Shown here piece by piece: positions 1-8,683 of a DNA stretch of 50,775 nt. The notes below the pieces were generated by a model. That model was not told the DNA's origin. It ran no database searches and saw only the letters and a list, made by a program, of their open reading frames with translations. The stretch is from positions 1 through 50,775 of the forward strand of contig JBEKEX010000003.1 of assembly GCA_050013615.1 (NCBI GenBank), in the 5' to 3' direction. The DNA comes from JBEKEX01 sp050013615 (GTDB lineage Bacteria > Chloroflexota > Anaerolineae > Anaerolineales > Anaerolineaceae). The first letter of the stretch is position 1. The number at the start of each line of letters is the position of its first letter. The translations under genes and the position numbers were made by a program.

Positions 1-365
1 AGGTAATTGACCGCCCACTGCATCTCCACCCCGTCCGGCGTCAGCATCAACCAATAAGTGAACGTGCCCGCATCGTTGACCAAGCCATCCAGCCCTATCT
101 TTCCATCCGCCGCTAATTGCTCGGTGACCTGCTCCGCCAGGTGCCGCACATCTGCCTGCAAGCTCAAATCAGCTACCAGATAGTGAATGGGTGCGCCATG
201 GCCCAGGTTGCGCAGGTGGACTTCCGCTTCCCGGCCGCGTTCTGCCGAGCGCCCCACGCCGATCACCCCTGCCCCGGCGCGTGCCAGGGCTTCAGCCGTC
301 GCCAGCCCAATGCCGGAGGTGGCACCCGTGACGACGTACGTTTTGTTGATTAATTCCGTCTCCAT
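1..365 (-). CDS. Short-chain dehydrogenase/reductase (3' end cut by window edge)
   Basis: NAD(P)-dependent oxidoreductase of the SDR superfamily, substrate unknown. The N-terminal Rossmann half is visible: a beta strand leading into the cofactor motif TGATSGIG (residues 13-20), and LVNDAG, which matches the SDR NNAG motif with an Asp at the second position. The catalytic Tyr-x3-Lys would lie beyond the window. The ATG at 363-365 is preceded by a GAGGGAAC-type ribosome binding site. The C-terminal two thirds are missing only because the sequence starts here. The family is clear; the specific reaction cannot be given. Confidence 0.85.
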   Translation of the reverse strand, partial: METELINKTYVVTGATSGIGLATAEALARAGAGVIGVGRSAERGREAEVHLRNLGHGAPIHYLVADLSLQADVRHLAEQVTEQLAADGKIGLDGLVNDAGTFTYWLMLTPDGVEMQWAVNY

Positions 366-483
366 TGTTCCCTCGAATTCCTTGATTTCGATCATGACCT
401 GTCATCAATACCATGTCCGAGGGTGGAAAAGCATCGACATTTGGATGGAAAAGGGGGTGGAGAGGGGGTGGATTCCTGCCGTT

Positions 484-517
484 AAAACAAAAGCCCTCTC
501 AAAACATGAGAAGGGCT
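484..517 (-). terminator. Rho-independent terminator of the LuxR-type gene
   Basis: Read on the minus strand, AGCCCTTCTCA pairs with TGAGAGGGCT (10 bp with one bulged T) around a short loop, followed by TTTTGTTTT. It lies 25 nt past the stop codon of the membrane LuxR-type regulator. Confidence 0.8.
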
Positions 518-541
518 GATCTGGTTAGCCTTGATTGTCGA

Positions 542-1324
542 TCAAAAGTTAAGGAGGTTCAATTCACGCGCCCGCGTGACGGCCTGCACACGCGTCTGCA
601 CGCCCAGCTTGCCGTAGATGTTGTTGATGTGGGTCTTCACCGTGCTCGGCGCCACCGACAACTTGTCGGCGATCTGCTGGTTCGAAAGCCCGGCATCGAT
701 CAGCCGCAGCACTTCCAACTCGCGGGTGCTCAATGGTTCCACCAATGCGCCTGCCCCCGGCGCGGTCGTCCCCCCACCCTTAGCTGGCGCCGGTGCCTCC
801 GGATTCGAGGACATCACCACAGCCCCAACGTGCAGCCAGCGCATCGAGATCCCCGCCGCCACCAGCAGGATGGGCGCCATTATCTGGATCAATATCCCAC
901 CGGCGATCGCGCCGAAGATGGCGAACAACGTGATGCCCCCCAAGGTCAGGCTCCATCCAATCGGGTCGAAGGCCGGGCTCCAGTAATGTTCGTGGTTGGT
1001 CAGCAGCATGCCCAGCCCCACCGCCGCCACCAGGAACAGCCAGGAATACGCCCAGGAGTTCCAATCGCGGGTGAGCACGTTGAGCAGGAAGACGATCCCG
1101 AACGCCGTCAGCAGGGTGGCAGGGATGTATAGAAAGGATGACCAGGCCATTTTCTGGCGCAGGCTAAAAACCAGGATGAAGAACCCGCCGCCTAGCACCA
1201 TGAATACCAGCGGCAGCGCCACGTTGAACGTCGGGCCCAAAACGAGGCTCAACGCCAACAGTCCCACTCCGACCCCCATCAGGGTGAAACTGGCGATCTT
1301 CACCGATACGTTATTCCCATCCAT
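542..1324 (-). CDS. Membrane-anchored LuxR-family transcriptional regulator
   Basis: 260-residue one-component regulator. About five to six hydrophobic segments fill residues 8-170 and include a pair of adjacent helices near the N-terminus. A Pro/Ala/Gly linker follows, then a C-terminal GerE/LuxR helix-turn-helix at about 195-258 (LSTRELEVLRLI, the recognition region around STVKTHINNI, then KLGVQTR). There is no receiver, PAS or autoinducer domain, so any signal must be sensed in or through the membrane. A TATAAT-like -10 (minus strand, about 1354-1359) and an AGGAG ribosome site precede the ATG. The gene is monocistronic with its own terminator. The target genes are unknown; the divergent toroid gene at 1471 is a candidate. 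Confidence 0.85.
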   Translation of the reverse strand: MDGNNVSVKIASFTLMGVGVGLLALSLVLGPTFNVALPLVFMVLGGGFFILVFSLRQKMAWSSFLYIPATLLTAFGIVFLLNVLTRDWNSWAYSWLFLVAAVGLGMLLTNHEHYWSPAFDPIGWSLTLGGITLFAIFGAIAGGILIQIMAPILLVAAGISMRWLHVGAVVMSSNPEAPAPAKGGGTTAPGAGALVEPLSTRELEVLRLIDAGLSNQQIADKLSVAPSTVKTHINNIYGKLGVQTRVQAVTRARELNLLNF

Positions 1325-1470
1325 ACACTGCTCCTGTTCGAAACCTGAACTAATTATAAGGGTTTTTCATCCACGATGGCGCCAACCCACTGCGCAACTC
1401 ACGCTATAATTTTCCTATGAGGTTGCATATTCATTGATTGCCCGCTCATCCACTTTTGGGAGGCCTTGGC

Positions 1471-2457
1471 ATGTTCCGTCGACAAGACATCGAAACCCTG
1501 GGCGAAAAGCTGCTGGACCTGACAGCCTGCGCCGTGCCGCGTTACCGCATCTTGCGGGACGTGCTGAAGATTCCGCCCGAAGACCCGCGCTACGTGGAGG
1601 CACGGGACAAGCTGGCGCAGGACAGTTGGGTGCGAGAGCTTCAATATTCCCAGCATCCCGATGGCACCTGGGGTCGCTTCCATTCGCGCGATTCGTCTCT
1701 CAAACCCCGCTTCCCCACCACCGAGATCGCCATCAGTCGTGCGCTGGCGCTGGGCCTGGGCAAAGACAGTGAGATCTTGAGGAAAGCCATCGATTTCATG
1801 CTCGCTGTTCTGGATGGGAAAGCCGTCTGGTGCGACCCGCCGGAAAAGCACGAAGGCTGGCCGGCCTCCGTCCGTTTCATCACCGCCGGCACCCTGGCTG
1901 CCATAGACAACCGGCAACCGACCCTGCAGCCCAGTTGCCGCAAATGGGTCGAGTTGGTCAAGCGCACCTTCCGCTCCGGCGCTTATAGCAGCGCCGATGA
2001 GCGCCAGGCACACTTCGAGCTGAACGGTGTGGTTACGCGTGACAAATATCTCAAGCTGGCCTCCCGCTATCCCTTGATATTGCTGTCCGCGGCGCAGGAC
2101 GGCCTATCGGCCAAGACGGAGAAGCTCTTTTTGGACTGGGTATGGAACAAAGAGGGCGGCATCTATTACGTATGCGGCGAGCGCATGAGTGACCTGCCGG
2201 CGCTCAACTCGAAGGAATTTTCGTCCTGGCTGGAAGGGTTGGAGATCCTTGCCCGTTTCGACTCCTGGCACGAGCGCATGTTTCCCACTTTGAATTGGAT
2301 TTGGTCGCAGCGCGGCTCGGACGGGTTGTGGGATTTGGGCCCCGCCGCCCGGGCATCCGTTTACTTCCCGCTATCCGAAAGTTGGCGCAACTCACTCGAC
2401 CGCAAGATCGACGGCTCGGTGCGAATATTGGCTTTGCTGAGATCATTTGTCGATTAG
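1471..2457 (+). CDS. Prenyltransferase/squalene-cyclase-like alpha/alpha-toroid protein, copy 1
   Basis: 328 residues, mostly amphipathic helices, with short DGxW turns resembling QW repeats of terpene cyclases and protein prenyltransferases (HPDGTWGRF near residue 62, GSDGLWDLG near 290). Neither the DxDD acid of class II cyclases nor an aspartate-rich prenyl-diphosphate motif is visible, so enzymatic activity is doubtful. The ATG at 1471 is chosen because GGGAGG sits 7 nt upstream; a TTG at 1438 would add 11 unlikely residues. A TATAAT at 1405-1410 may be the -10. Related copies lie at 3505 and 38469. Function unknown. Confidence 0.7.
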   Translation: MFRRQDIETLGEKLLDLTACAVPRYRILRDVLKIPPEDPRYVEARDKLAQDSWVRELQYSQHPDGTWGRFHSRDSSLKPRFPTTEIAISRALALGLGKDSEILRKAIDFMLAVLDGKAVWCDPPEKHEGWPASVRFITAGTLAAIDNRQPTLQPSCRKWVELVKRTFRSGAYSSADERQAHFELNGVVTRDKYLKLASRYPLILLSAAQDGLSAKTEKLFLDWVWNKEGGIYYVCGERMSDLPALNSKEFSSWLEGLEILARFDSWHERMFPTLNWIWSQRGSDGLWDLGPAARASVYFPLSESWRNSLDRKIDGSVRILALLRSFVD

Positions 2458-2474
2458 TACGGTGGGGTTTTCAA

Positions 2475-2502
2475 TTGACTCGATTGGCTGACCGGTTACA
2501 AT
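2475..2502 (+). promoter_or_regulatory. Sigma-70-type promoter of the methyltransferase gene
   Basis: TTGACT (2475-2480), 16-nt spacer, TACAAT (2497-2502), about 100 nt before the start of the carboxyl-methyltransferase-like gene. Both boxes are close to consensus. Confidence 0.6.
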
Positions 2503-2603
2503 TAATCGAAGGGCGATGAGCCGGATCGTCGAAAATACGGTAGATCATCCTGCCAATGAAACCTCACGATACCGAGCAGTAAATTCGAGAAAAAGAGAAG
2601 CAT

Positions 2604-3425
2604 ATGTCAGATAAAATCATCATTGACCTCGGCAGCGTTCAAAAGACCCTCTTCCTGCCTCTTTGGGGACGTGCTTATGAAACCAAAAAGGAAAATCCAT
2701 TGCTGGTGGATAAGACCGCGCTTGGAATCATTGATAAAGTGGATTTTGATTTCTCCACGGTCACCAAAAACATTAGTGAATTAAGTCAAAGTGCATGGAT
2801 CACAAGAAGCATTTGCGTTGATAAAGTGATTGGGGAATTTCTCCAAAAATATCCAAAGGCGACCATTGTGAATATCGGCTGTGGCCTGGACACCACCTTT
2901 GACCGGATCGATAACGGTCAACTTCATTGGTACGATTTGGATCTGCCCGACGTGATCGAATTAAGGAAAAAGTTTATTGCTGAGAGCGACAGACGCAAAT
3001 TCATCTCGATCTCTTTTCTGCAAGAGGGATGGATGGGTGGCATTATCACCGGAGATAATGTCTTGTTCATCGCTGCAGGTGTGCTCTATTATTTCGAAGA
3101 GGAAGAAATAAAAAGCTTCTTCAAGAGATTGGCTGACAAATTTCCCGGTTGCGAAATATTCTTCGATGCGAGTTCCCCACTGGGCGTGAAAACTGCGAAT
3201 CAAATGGTCATCAAAAACGTAGGTCTGGATGAAAGCTCATTTCTGAAATGGGGACTTAAAAGCGCGACAGATATCCTTGCCTGGGATGAAAGATTCAAAT
3301 TGCTCAAAATGTATTATTTCTTCAAGGATAAAAAGATCAGTCTTAAGTTAAAAATCATGGGCTTTGTTTCCGATTCACTAAACATGCAATACATGGTTCA
3401 TCTGAGGTTAGGGAAGAGCAATTAA
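2604..3425 (+). CDS. SAM-dependent methyltransferase, leucine carboxyl methyltransferase (LCM/TcmP) family
   Basis: 273 residues. The family signature is visible: an N-terminal helical region with SAWITRS, SAM motif I in VNIGCGLDTTFDR (about 95-107), and WYDLDLPDVIELRKKF, the acidic loop typical of LCM-type enzymes. Known members methylate protein C-terminal carboxyls (PPM1) or polyketide carboxyl or hydroxyl groups (TcmP); the substrate here cannot be told. The gene has its own promoter and stands between two toroid genes. Its base composition is more AT-rich than the genes on either side, which could mean separate acquisition. Confidence 0.8.
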   Translation: MSDKIIIDLGSVQKTLFLPLWGRAYETKKENPLLVDKTALGIIDKVDFDFSTVTKNISELSQSAWITRSICVDKVIGEFLQKYPKATIVNIGCGLDTTFDRIDNGQLHWYDLDLPDVIELRKKFIAESDRRKFISISFLQEGWMGGIITGDNVLFIAAGVLYYFEEEEIKSFFKRLADKFPGCEIFFDASSPLGVKTANQMVIKNVGLDESSFLKWGLKSATDILAWDERFKLLKMYYFFKDKKISLKLKIMGFVSDSLNMQYMVHLRLGKSN

Positions 3426-3504
3426 AGTTGCATAGTCTCAGCAGATGGAATAATTCATCTCTTTCGCCCAAAAGATGCTGAACAATAATCTCTGGATTGA
3501 AAGC

Positions 3505-4437
3505 ATGGACGACGCGAAAATAATCGACTGGCTACTGGACAGCGACCCCTCGATCCGCTGGCAGGTGCTGCGCGATCTGACAAGCGCAAGTGAAGACGAG
3601 ATTGCCGACGAACGGGCAAAGGTTGCCATACAGGGATGGGGAGCCCGCTTGCTTTCGCACCAGAACAGTTCCAGTCGCTGGGGCGGGCAACTCTACAACA
3701 ACAAATGGCTGTCCACAACGTATAGCCTGTTGCTGCTGCGCCAAATGGGTCTGGAACCGGGCAACGGCCAGGCACAGCGGGCGTGCGAAGCCTTGCTGGA
3801 TGGTGGGTTTCGTCCAGACGGCAGCATCAGTTATGCCAAAACCATCGATAAAGTTGACAACGCGGTGACCGGTATGATCCTGGCGCTGCTGGCTTACTTC
3901 GATTACCCGGATGAGCGCATCCACGCCCTCGCGGAGTATCTCATCACCCGGCAATTGCCGGATGGCCGTTGGGAGCCGGTGGCCAATAACCGGGAGCTCA
4001 ACTATACGTTCGCCGGGACGCTGTTGATCCTGGACGGTTTGCACGAATACGAGAAACGCTTTCCGCACCAAGCCGCACAAGTTGTCGAGGCGCAAAAAAG
4101 AGGCCGGGAATTCTTGTTGGATCACCACCTTTACAAAGATAAGCACACAAGCCAAGCCATCGACAAAAAGATGACGCTCTTTTCCTTCCCGCCACGCTGG
4201 TTTTACGACGTTTTGGTGTCACTCGATTATTTCCAGGAGTGTCGGGCCGAGCGGGATGACCGCCTGCAAGATGCGATCAATCTGCTGATGTCCAAGCGAA
4301 ACTCGGATGGAACCTGGGACCTGCAGAACCGACATCCCGGCAAGACCTTCTTCGAGATGGAAGAAGTGGGCAAACCCAGCCGCTGGAACACCCTGCGAGC
4401 GCTCAGAGTGCTGAAATGGTGGATTGCAGCAAATTGA
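3505..4437 (+). CDS. Prenyltransferase/squalene-cyclase-like alpha/alpha-toroid protein, copy 2
   Basis: 310 residues from the ATG at 3505. An in-frame ATG at 3475 would add 10 residues, but the later start lines up with copy 3 (a Met eight or nine residues before the first conserved Trp). Helical hairpin repeats carry RPDGSI, LPDGRWE and NSDGTWDL turns. The C-terminal stretch (AINLLMSKRNSDGTW, then PSRWNTLRALRVLKW) matches copy 3 closely. No DxDD motif is present. Possibly a ligand- or lipid-binding scaffold; the function is not known. Confidence 0.72.
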   Translation: MDDAKIIDWLLDSDPSIRWQVLRDLTSASEDEIADERAKVAIQGWGARLLSHQNSSSRWGGQLYNNKWLSTTYSLLLLRQMGLEPGNGQAQRACEALLDGGFRPDGSISYAKTIDKVDNAVTGMILALLAYFDYPDERIHALAEYLITRQLPDGRWEPVANNRELNYTFAGTLLILDGLHEYEKRFPHQAAQVVEAQKRGREFLLDHHLYKDKHTSQAIDKKMTLFSFPPRWFYDVLVSLDYFQECRAERDDRLQDAINLLMSKRNSDGTWDLQNRHPGKTFFEMEEVGKPSRWNTLRALRVLKWWIAAN

Positions 4438-4628
4438 GCTGGTGAGACTTCAACCTTGAAATGCAAAAAACTCCAAGCACAGCCCCGACAACAAAATGCA
4501 TTCTAAAAAACACATTTTGTACATATACATTTGTGAGATTACAAATAAGATTTAATATAGCTAAATTTAGGCAAGCAAGCGAAAGTATTATAAAATACAT
4601 AAATAATTCTTTTTATGAGGGAAATGAC

Positions 4629-5288
4629 ATGTCAACTATATCCAAAGAGTATAAATATCTCAACAGGTATACAAGCAAACAACATTTATTAGATACATTA
4701 AAATATAAAAGGCTTACATTACTAGATCCGAGAAACTGGGAAGATACAAACGATTCTTATTTTTTGGAACTATATAAACAATGCACAAAAAGTAAAACAA
4801 TGCTGGCCCTTTGTTTCACTGAATATGAATATGATAAATATCAATATTGGAAAATTTATGCACGTAAAATTGAGGGGGTTTGCATTCGATTTGATAAAGA
4901 AAAATTAATCAAATGCTTTGATAATGTGACTCTATCAGGCATTTCTTATAATAAAGTGGATTATAAAACGTTATCAGAACTTAAAAAAAATAAACATTTA
5001 AGATGCGCAGATTTACCTTTTATAAAACGTAAAGCGTTTCAAGATGAAAAGGAATTTAGATTTATTTTTGAAAGCAATAATGAAGCAATCACCAACAAAC
5101 ATGTATTTATAGGCCTGAATTGCATATTACAAATCACATTCAATCCATGGATTGACAAATCAACATTTCAATCAATCAGTACTGAAATAAGAGAAATTGA
5201 AGGGTGTGAAAATATAAAAATAAGGCAAACACGTATTATTAACTATAAAGAATGGAAAAAGGTAGGCGAAAGTATAGCTTGTCTTTAA
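4629..5288 (+). CDS. DUF2971-type protein, AT-rich and probably acquired
   Basis: 219 residues. It shows the DUF2971 layout: an N-terminal YKYLNRYTS, a stretch KRLTLLDPRNWEDTND, a middle MLALCFTEYEYDKYQYWKIYA (split by the family's S/T-E and W-x-x-Y-A positions), GVCIRFD, and a later F-x-x-E-KEFRF segment. The biochemical function of the family is not established; members often sit in defence or mobile regions. The ATG at 4629 has GAGGG 8 nt upstream, whereas the longer open frame from 4461 has no such site. The gene and its flanks (about 4440-5370) are strikingly AT-rich against GC-rich neighbours, a sign of horizontal transfer. Confidence 0.7.
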   Translation: MSTISKEYKYLNRYTSKQHLLDTLKYKRLTLLDPRNWEDTNDSYFLELYKQCTKSKTMLALCFTEYEYDKYQYWKIYARKIEGVCIRFDKEKLIKCFDNVTLSGISYNKVDYKTLSELKKNKHLRCADLPFIKRKAFQDEKEFRFIFESNNEAITNKHVFIGLNCILQITFNPWIDKSTFQSISTEIREIEGCENIKIRQTRIINYKEWKKVGESIACL

Positions 5289-5369
5289 TAAGTTAAATAT
5301 TCCATATCATTTATTAAAACTTTGCGAACACACATCTACAAAATAATCGGTTGTATTTACAATTTAAAT

Positions 5370-5912
5370 ATGCAAAAGACAAAGCCTAAAATGACCGCCA
5401 GCGATGTGGTCGTGATCCTTCAACTCCTCGCGCAAGCCGCGATTGATGTGTGCGTCGATGGCGGCTGGGGCGTGGATGCCCTGCTGGGGGAACAGACGCG
5501 CCCGCACGAAGACCTGGACATTGCCATCCAGCACAAAGACGCCGCGCAGATCCGGGCCGTGCTCGGAGCGAAAGGATATCAAGAGGTGCCGCGCGACGAT
5601 AGCTGGGAGTGCAATTTCGTCCTCGGCGATGATCTGGGTCATCTGGTCGACGTCCACACCTATGCTTACGATTCGGCTGGCAACTTCGTCTACGGTCTCC
5701 AATACCCGCTCGATTCACTGAATGGGACTGGTTCGATTAATGGATATCTGGTCAAATGCATCACCGCGGAATGGCTGATCAAATTCCACACCGGTTACAA
5801 ACTCGATGAAAACGATTATCATGACGTCAAAGTGCTCTGCCAGCGGTTTGGCATTGCCATGCCCGGCGAGTATGAAGGATATGCGAGGAAAGATGGGAGC
5901 CCAGGTGGTTGA
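5370..5912 (+). CDS. Lincosamide/aminoglycoside-type nucleotidyltransferase
   Basis: 180 residues of the LinA/LnuA and ANT(2'')-like family. DGGWGVDALLG (about 30-40) is followed by TRPHEDLDIAI, where the two acidic residues of DLD (about 48 and 50) are the expected metal ligands. HLVDVHTY carries a further conserved Asp/His, and LIKFHTGY the C-terminal helix. Known relatives adenylylate lincosamides or aminoglycosides; whether this protein confers resistance cannot be read from sequence. The start is uncertain: ATG 5370 or ATG 5391, neither with a strong ribosome site. It lies just downstream of the AT-rich insert but is itself of normal composition. Confidence 0.75.
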   Translation: MQKTKPKMTASDVVVILQLLAQAAIDVCVDGGWGVDALLGEQTRPHEDLDIAIQHKDAAQIRAVLGAKGYQEVPRDDSWECNFVLGDDLGHLVDVHTYAYDSAGNFVYGLQYPLDSLNGTGSINGYLVKCITAEWLIKFHTGYKLDENDYHDVKVLCQRFGIAMPGEYEGYARKDGSPGG

Positions 5913-5943
5913 GCCCGATGGAGAGCAATCATTCGGAGCCATA

Positions 5944-6711
5944 ATGATGAAACGTGTCAACTATAATGAAGTCGCTCGCGTCTACGACCAGCGCTACAGC
6001 ACAAATCGCCTGGTTGGTATCGAAGATTGCCTCCAAACATGGACGCGTCAGGTCAAAGCCCGCCGCGTGCTGGAGGTCGGCTGTGGCACCGGTCATTGGC
6101 TGACCTCGCTGCGCGAATGTGATTTCCGCTGCGGCCTGGATTATTCGGCCGGCATGCTCGGCAAAGCCAGGCAAAAAGATGGTGCTCTTCGGCTCGTGCA
6201 AGGCACAGCGATGCAGTCGCCCTTCGGCAGCGACGCCTTTGACCTCGTGTTTTGCATCAACGCCATCCACCATTTCCCTGACCCGGCTGTCTTCATCCAA
6301 GAGGCACGCCGCATCCTCAAAAAGGGCGGCCTGCTCACCATCATTGGCATGGACCCACTGACTGAACCGGATCGCTGGTATCTTTACGACTATTTCCCCG
6401 GGACGTGTGAGACCGACCGGGGTCGGTATCCTTCAGGTAAGATGATCCAGCAGTGGATGAAAGAGGCTGGCTTCCAGACGAGTGAGCGCCAACCGGCCGG
6501 GCACATCAACCACGATTTCGTCGGGCGCGAGGTGCTGGACGATCCCATCCTCCAAAAGAATGGCACCTCGCAGCTTGCACTCCTGACCGATGACGCCTTC
6601 CAGGCAGGGATGGCGCGCATCATGGAAGCAGTGCAATTGGCAGAGAGTTGCGGCGAGCAGATCGTTTTCCCAACCCACATCGCTCTTCCTGCCGTGATTG
6701 GATATGCATAA
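5944..6711 (+). CDS. Class I SAM-dependent methyltransferase (Methyltransf_11 type)
   Basis: 255 residues. SAM motif I is VLEVGCGTGHWL (about 38-49), motif II GLDYSAGML, motif IV FDLVFCINAIHHFPDP, and post-motif RRILKKGGLLTIIG. This resembles UbiE/COQ5-like small-molecule methyltransferases, but the substrate is unknown. The ATG at 5944 (or 5947) has CGGAGC a few nt upstream. An earlier in-frame ATG at 5893 would overlap the nucleotidyltransferase. It is followed 24 nt later by the racemase gene, so the two may be co-transcribed. Confidence 0.85.
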   Translation: MMKRVNYNEVARVYDQRYSTNRLVGIEDCLQTWTRQVKARRVLEVGCGTGHWLTSLRECDFRCGLDYSAGMLGKARQKDGALRLVQGTAMQSPFGSDAFDLVFCINAIHHFPDPAVFIQEARRILKKGGLLTIIGMDPLTEPDRWYLYDYFPGTCETDRGRYPSGKMIQQWMKEAGFQTSERQPAGHINHDFVGREVLDDPILQKNGTSQLALLTDDAFQAGMARIMEAVQLAESCGEQIVFPTHIALPAVIGYA

Positions 6712-6735
6712 TTTTACAAATATAAGGAGTAAGCC

Positions 6736-7431
6736 ATGAAAACCATCGGCCTCATCGGTGGCATGAGTTGGGAATCCACCATGGAGTATTACCGCATTAT
6801 CAATGAAACCGTCAAAACCAAACTCGGCGGGCTGCATTCGGCCAAGTGTATCCTGTATTCCGTGGATTTTGCCGAGATCGAGCTGCTGCAGCGCCAGGGC
6901 AAGTGGTCGGAGATGGCTCACATCCTGACGGAGGCGGCCCAACAGGTGGAAGGCGCCGGGGCAGAAGCCATCGTCATCTGCACCAACACCATGCACAAGG
7001 TGGCCGATGACATCCAGGCCCACATCTCCATCCCGCTGTTGCACATTGCCGATGCCACCGCCCAACAAGTGAAAGCCGCCGGCATCCAGAAGATCGGTCT
7101 GCTGGGCACCCGTTACACCATGGAAGAAGATTTTTACATCAGCCGGCTGGTCAAGAAATATGGCCTGGATGTGATCATCCCGGGCGCTCCGGAGCGTGAG
7201 ATCGTGCACCGCGTGATCTTCGACGAGCTGGTGGTCGGCACCATCCGGCAAGTTTCCAAAGACCAATATCTGGGCATCATCGCGCGGCTGGTCGAGCAGG
7301 GTGCACAGGGCGTGATCCTGGGCTGCACCGAGATCGGGATGCTGATCCATCCCGAAGATTGCCAGGTACCGTTGTTCGATACCACCCGCATCCATGCCGG
7401 AGCAGCCGTTGAATTTGCTTTAGCTGAATAA
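6736..7431 (+). CDS. Aspartate/glutamate racemase family protein (RacD/YgeA-like)
   Basis: 231 residues, the usual length. Cofactor-independent amino acid racemase with the two catalytic cysteines in CTNTMH (Cys82) and GCTEI (Cys197), and the N-terminal GLIGGMSWEST typical of the aspartate racemase/YgeA subgroup. It would interconvert L and D forms of aspartate, glutamate or a broader set of amino acids in the cytoplasm. A good ribosome site (AAGGAG) lies 7 nt before the ATG. Exact substrate preference cannot be inferred. Confidence 0.88.
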   Translation: MKTIGLIGGMSWESTMEYYRIINETVKTKLGGLHSAKCILYSVDFAEIELLQRQGKWSEMAHILTEAAQQVEGAGAEAIVICTNTMHKVADDIQAHISIPLLHIADATAQQVKAAGIQKIGLLGTRYTMEEDFYISRLVKKYGLDVIIPGAPEREIVHRVIFDELVVGTIRQVSKDQYLGIIARLVEQGAQGVILGCTEIGMLIHPEDCQVPLFDTTRIHAGAAVEFALAE

Positions 7432-7545
7432 AAGTTGTGAAAGTCCGCACGTGATCACCTGAAAAGTACACTATTTTTGTCATGCTCGGTATATAATCCG
7501 GTTATCATTCGGTTGCGGCTACAGGTCGCAGGAGGGTATACCCGC

Positions 7546-8655
7546 ATGGCAACGATTTTCATCTTGGGTGGATATGGGCTGGCGGGGAAATTGATCGCCC
7601 GTCACCTTTTGGAGCAATCTGAGGCGAAGATCATCATAGGCGGGCGTCATCTGAATAAAGCTCAGGCCTACACTGATCAATTGAATACAGACTTCACCGG
7701 CAATCGTGTATCTGCGGTCTATTGCAATGCCGAAGATGGTCAAAGCCTGCGTGCCGCTTTACATGGCGTGGATCTCTTGTTGGTGGCATCGCCAACCACC
7801 CAAGCCGCACAAACAGTGGCATGCGCCGCGCTTGATTCCAAAGTGGATTATCTTGACGTCCAGTACAGCGCTCAGAAACTGGCTCTGCTCAAATCGCTCG
7901 TCCCTGAGATCGAACAGGCTGGTCGCTGTTTCATCACTGAGGCCGGATTCCATCCCGGCTTACCTGCCGCCATTGTGTGTTACGCAGCAACCCATCTGGA
8001 CCGTATTGACACTGCCATAACAGCAGGTTACGTGAACATGGGCAAATTCATGCCCTATTCCGACGCCATGGACGAATTGATGGAAGCTTTTCAAAATTAC
8101 CAGGCCCAGGTCTTCAAGAATGGTAGATGGATGAAAGCCGGTTCTTATGATATCCGCCGTGTGGATTTTGGCGGCGAGATCGGCGCCAGGCAATGTTTTT
8201 CGATGTTCTTCGAGGAATTGCGCGCACTGCCGGAAATGTATCCAACCCTCAAGGATGTGGGGTTCTATATCTCAAGTTCACACTGGCTGGTGGATTGGGT
8301 TATAACCCCCTTGGTGATGATGGGATTGAAAATTGCGCCACATGCCGCCAGACATCCGATGAGCAAATTGATGTGGTGGGGAATGCAAACTTTCCCTAAA
8401 CCGCCCTATATGGTTTTGCTAAAAGTCGAGGCGACCGGTGAAAAGAGCGGCAAACCGGCGACATTTGAAGCCAGTATCTCACACCCCGATGGTTATGAGT
8501 TGACCGCCATCCCGGTCGTTGCTTATTTAATGCAATATCTCGATGGCTCCGCGCGGCATCCAGGTCTTGGACTGATGGGGCAATTAGCTGAGCCGGTCAG
8601 ACTGTTCGAAGACATGGAGCGCATGGGGGCCAAGGTGACCATTGCGTTGTGTTAA
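7546..8655 (+). CDS. Saccharopine dehydrogenase NADP-binding-domain protein
   Basis: 369 residues. An N-terminal Rossmann fold opens with FILGGYGLAGKLIARHL (about 4-20) and IIIGGRHLNKA; a central ITEAGFHPGLP follows, as in saccharopine dehydrogenase-like and trans-acting enoyl reductase proteins. The ATG at 7546 follows GGAGGG by about 9 nt; the open frame to 7477 is not used. A TATAAT lies at 7492-7497. The substrate is unknown, and many bacterial members of this family are not lysine-pathway enzymes. It may be co-transcribed with the HEAT-like gene 28 nt downstream. Confidence 0.78.
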   Translation: MATIFILGGYGLAGKLIARHLLEQSEAKIIIGGRHLNKAQAYTDQLNTDFTGNRVSAVYCNAEDGQSLRAALHGVDLLLVASPTTQAAQTVACAALDSKVDYLDVQYSAQKLALLKSLVPEIEQAGRCFITEAGFHPGLPAAIVCYAATHLDRIDTAITAGYVNMGKFMPYSDAMDELMEAFQNYQAQVFKNGRWMKAGSYDIRRVDFGGEIGARQCFSMFFEELRALPEMYPTLKDVGFYISSSHWLVDWVITPLVMMGLKIAPHAARHPMSKLMWWGMQTFPKPPYMVLLKVEATGEKSGKPATFEASISHPDGYELTAIPVVAYLMQYLDGSARHPGLGLMGQLAEPVRLFEDMERMGAKVTIALC

Positions 8656-8683
8656 GGCGGTAAACTCAGAAAGGCAAACCAGC

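Noticed and set aside
1471..2457. Squalene-hopene cyclase or terpene synthase
   Set aside because: Only 328 residues, with no DxDD and no aspartate-rich motif; only the helical-barrel style is shared.
5370..5912. Confirmed antibiotic-resistance gene
   Set aside because: Family membership alone does not show resistance; the active-site acids are present but the substrate cannot be read from sequence.
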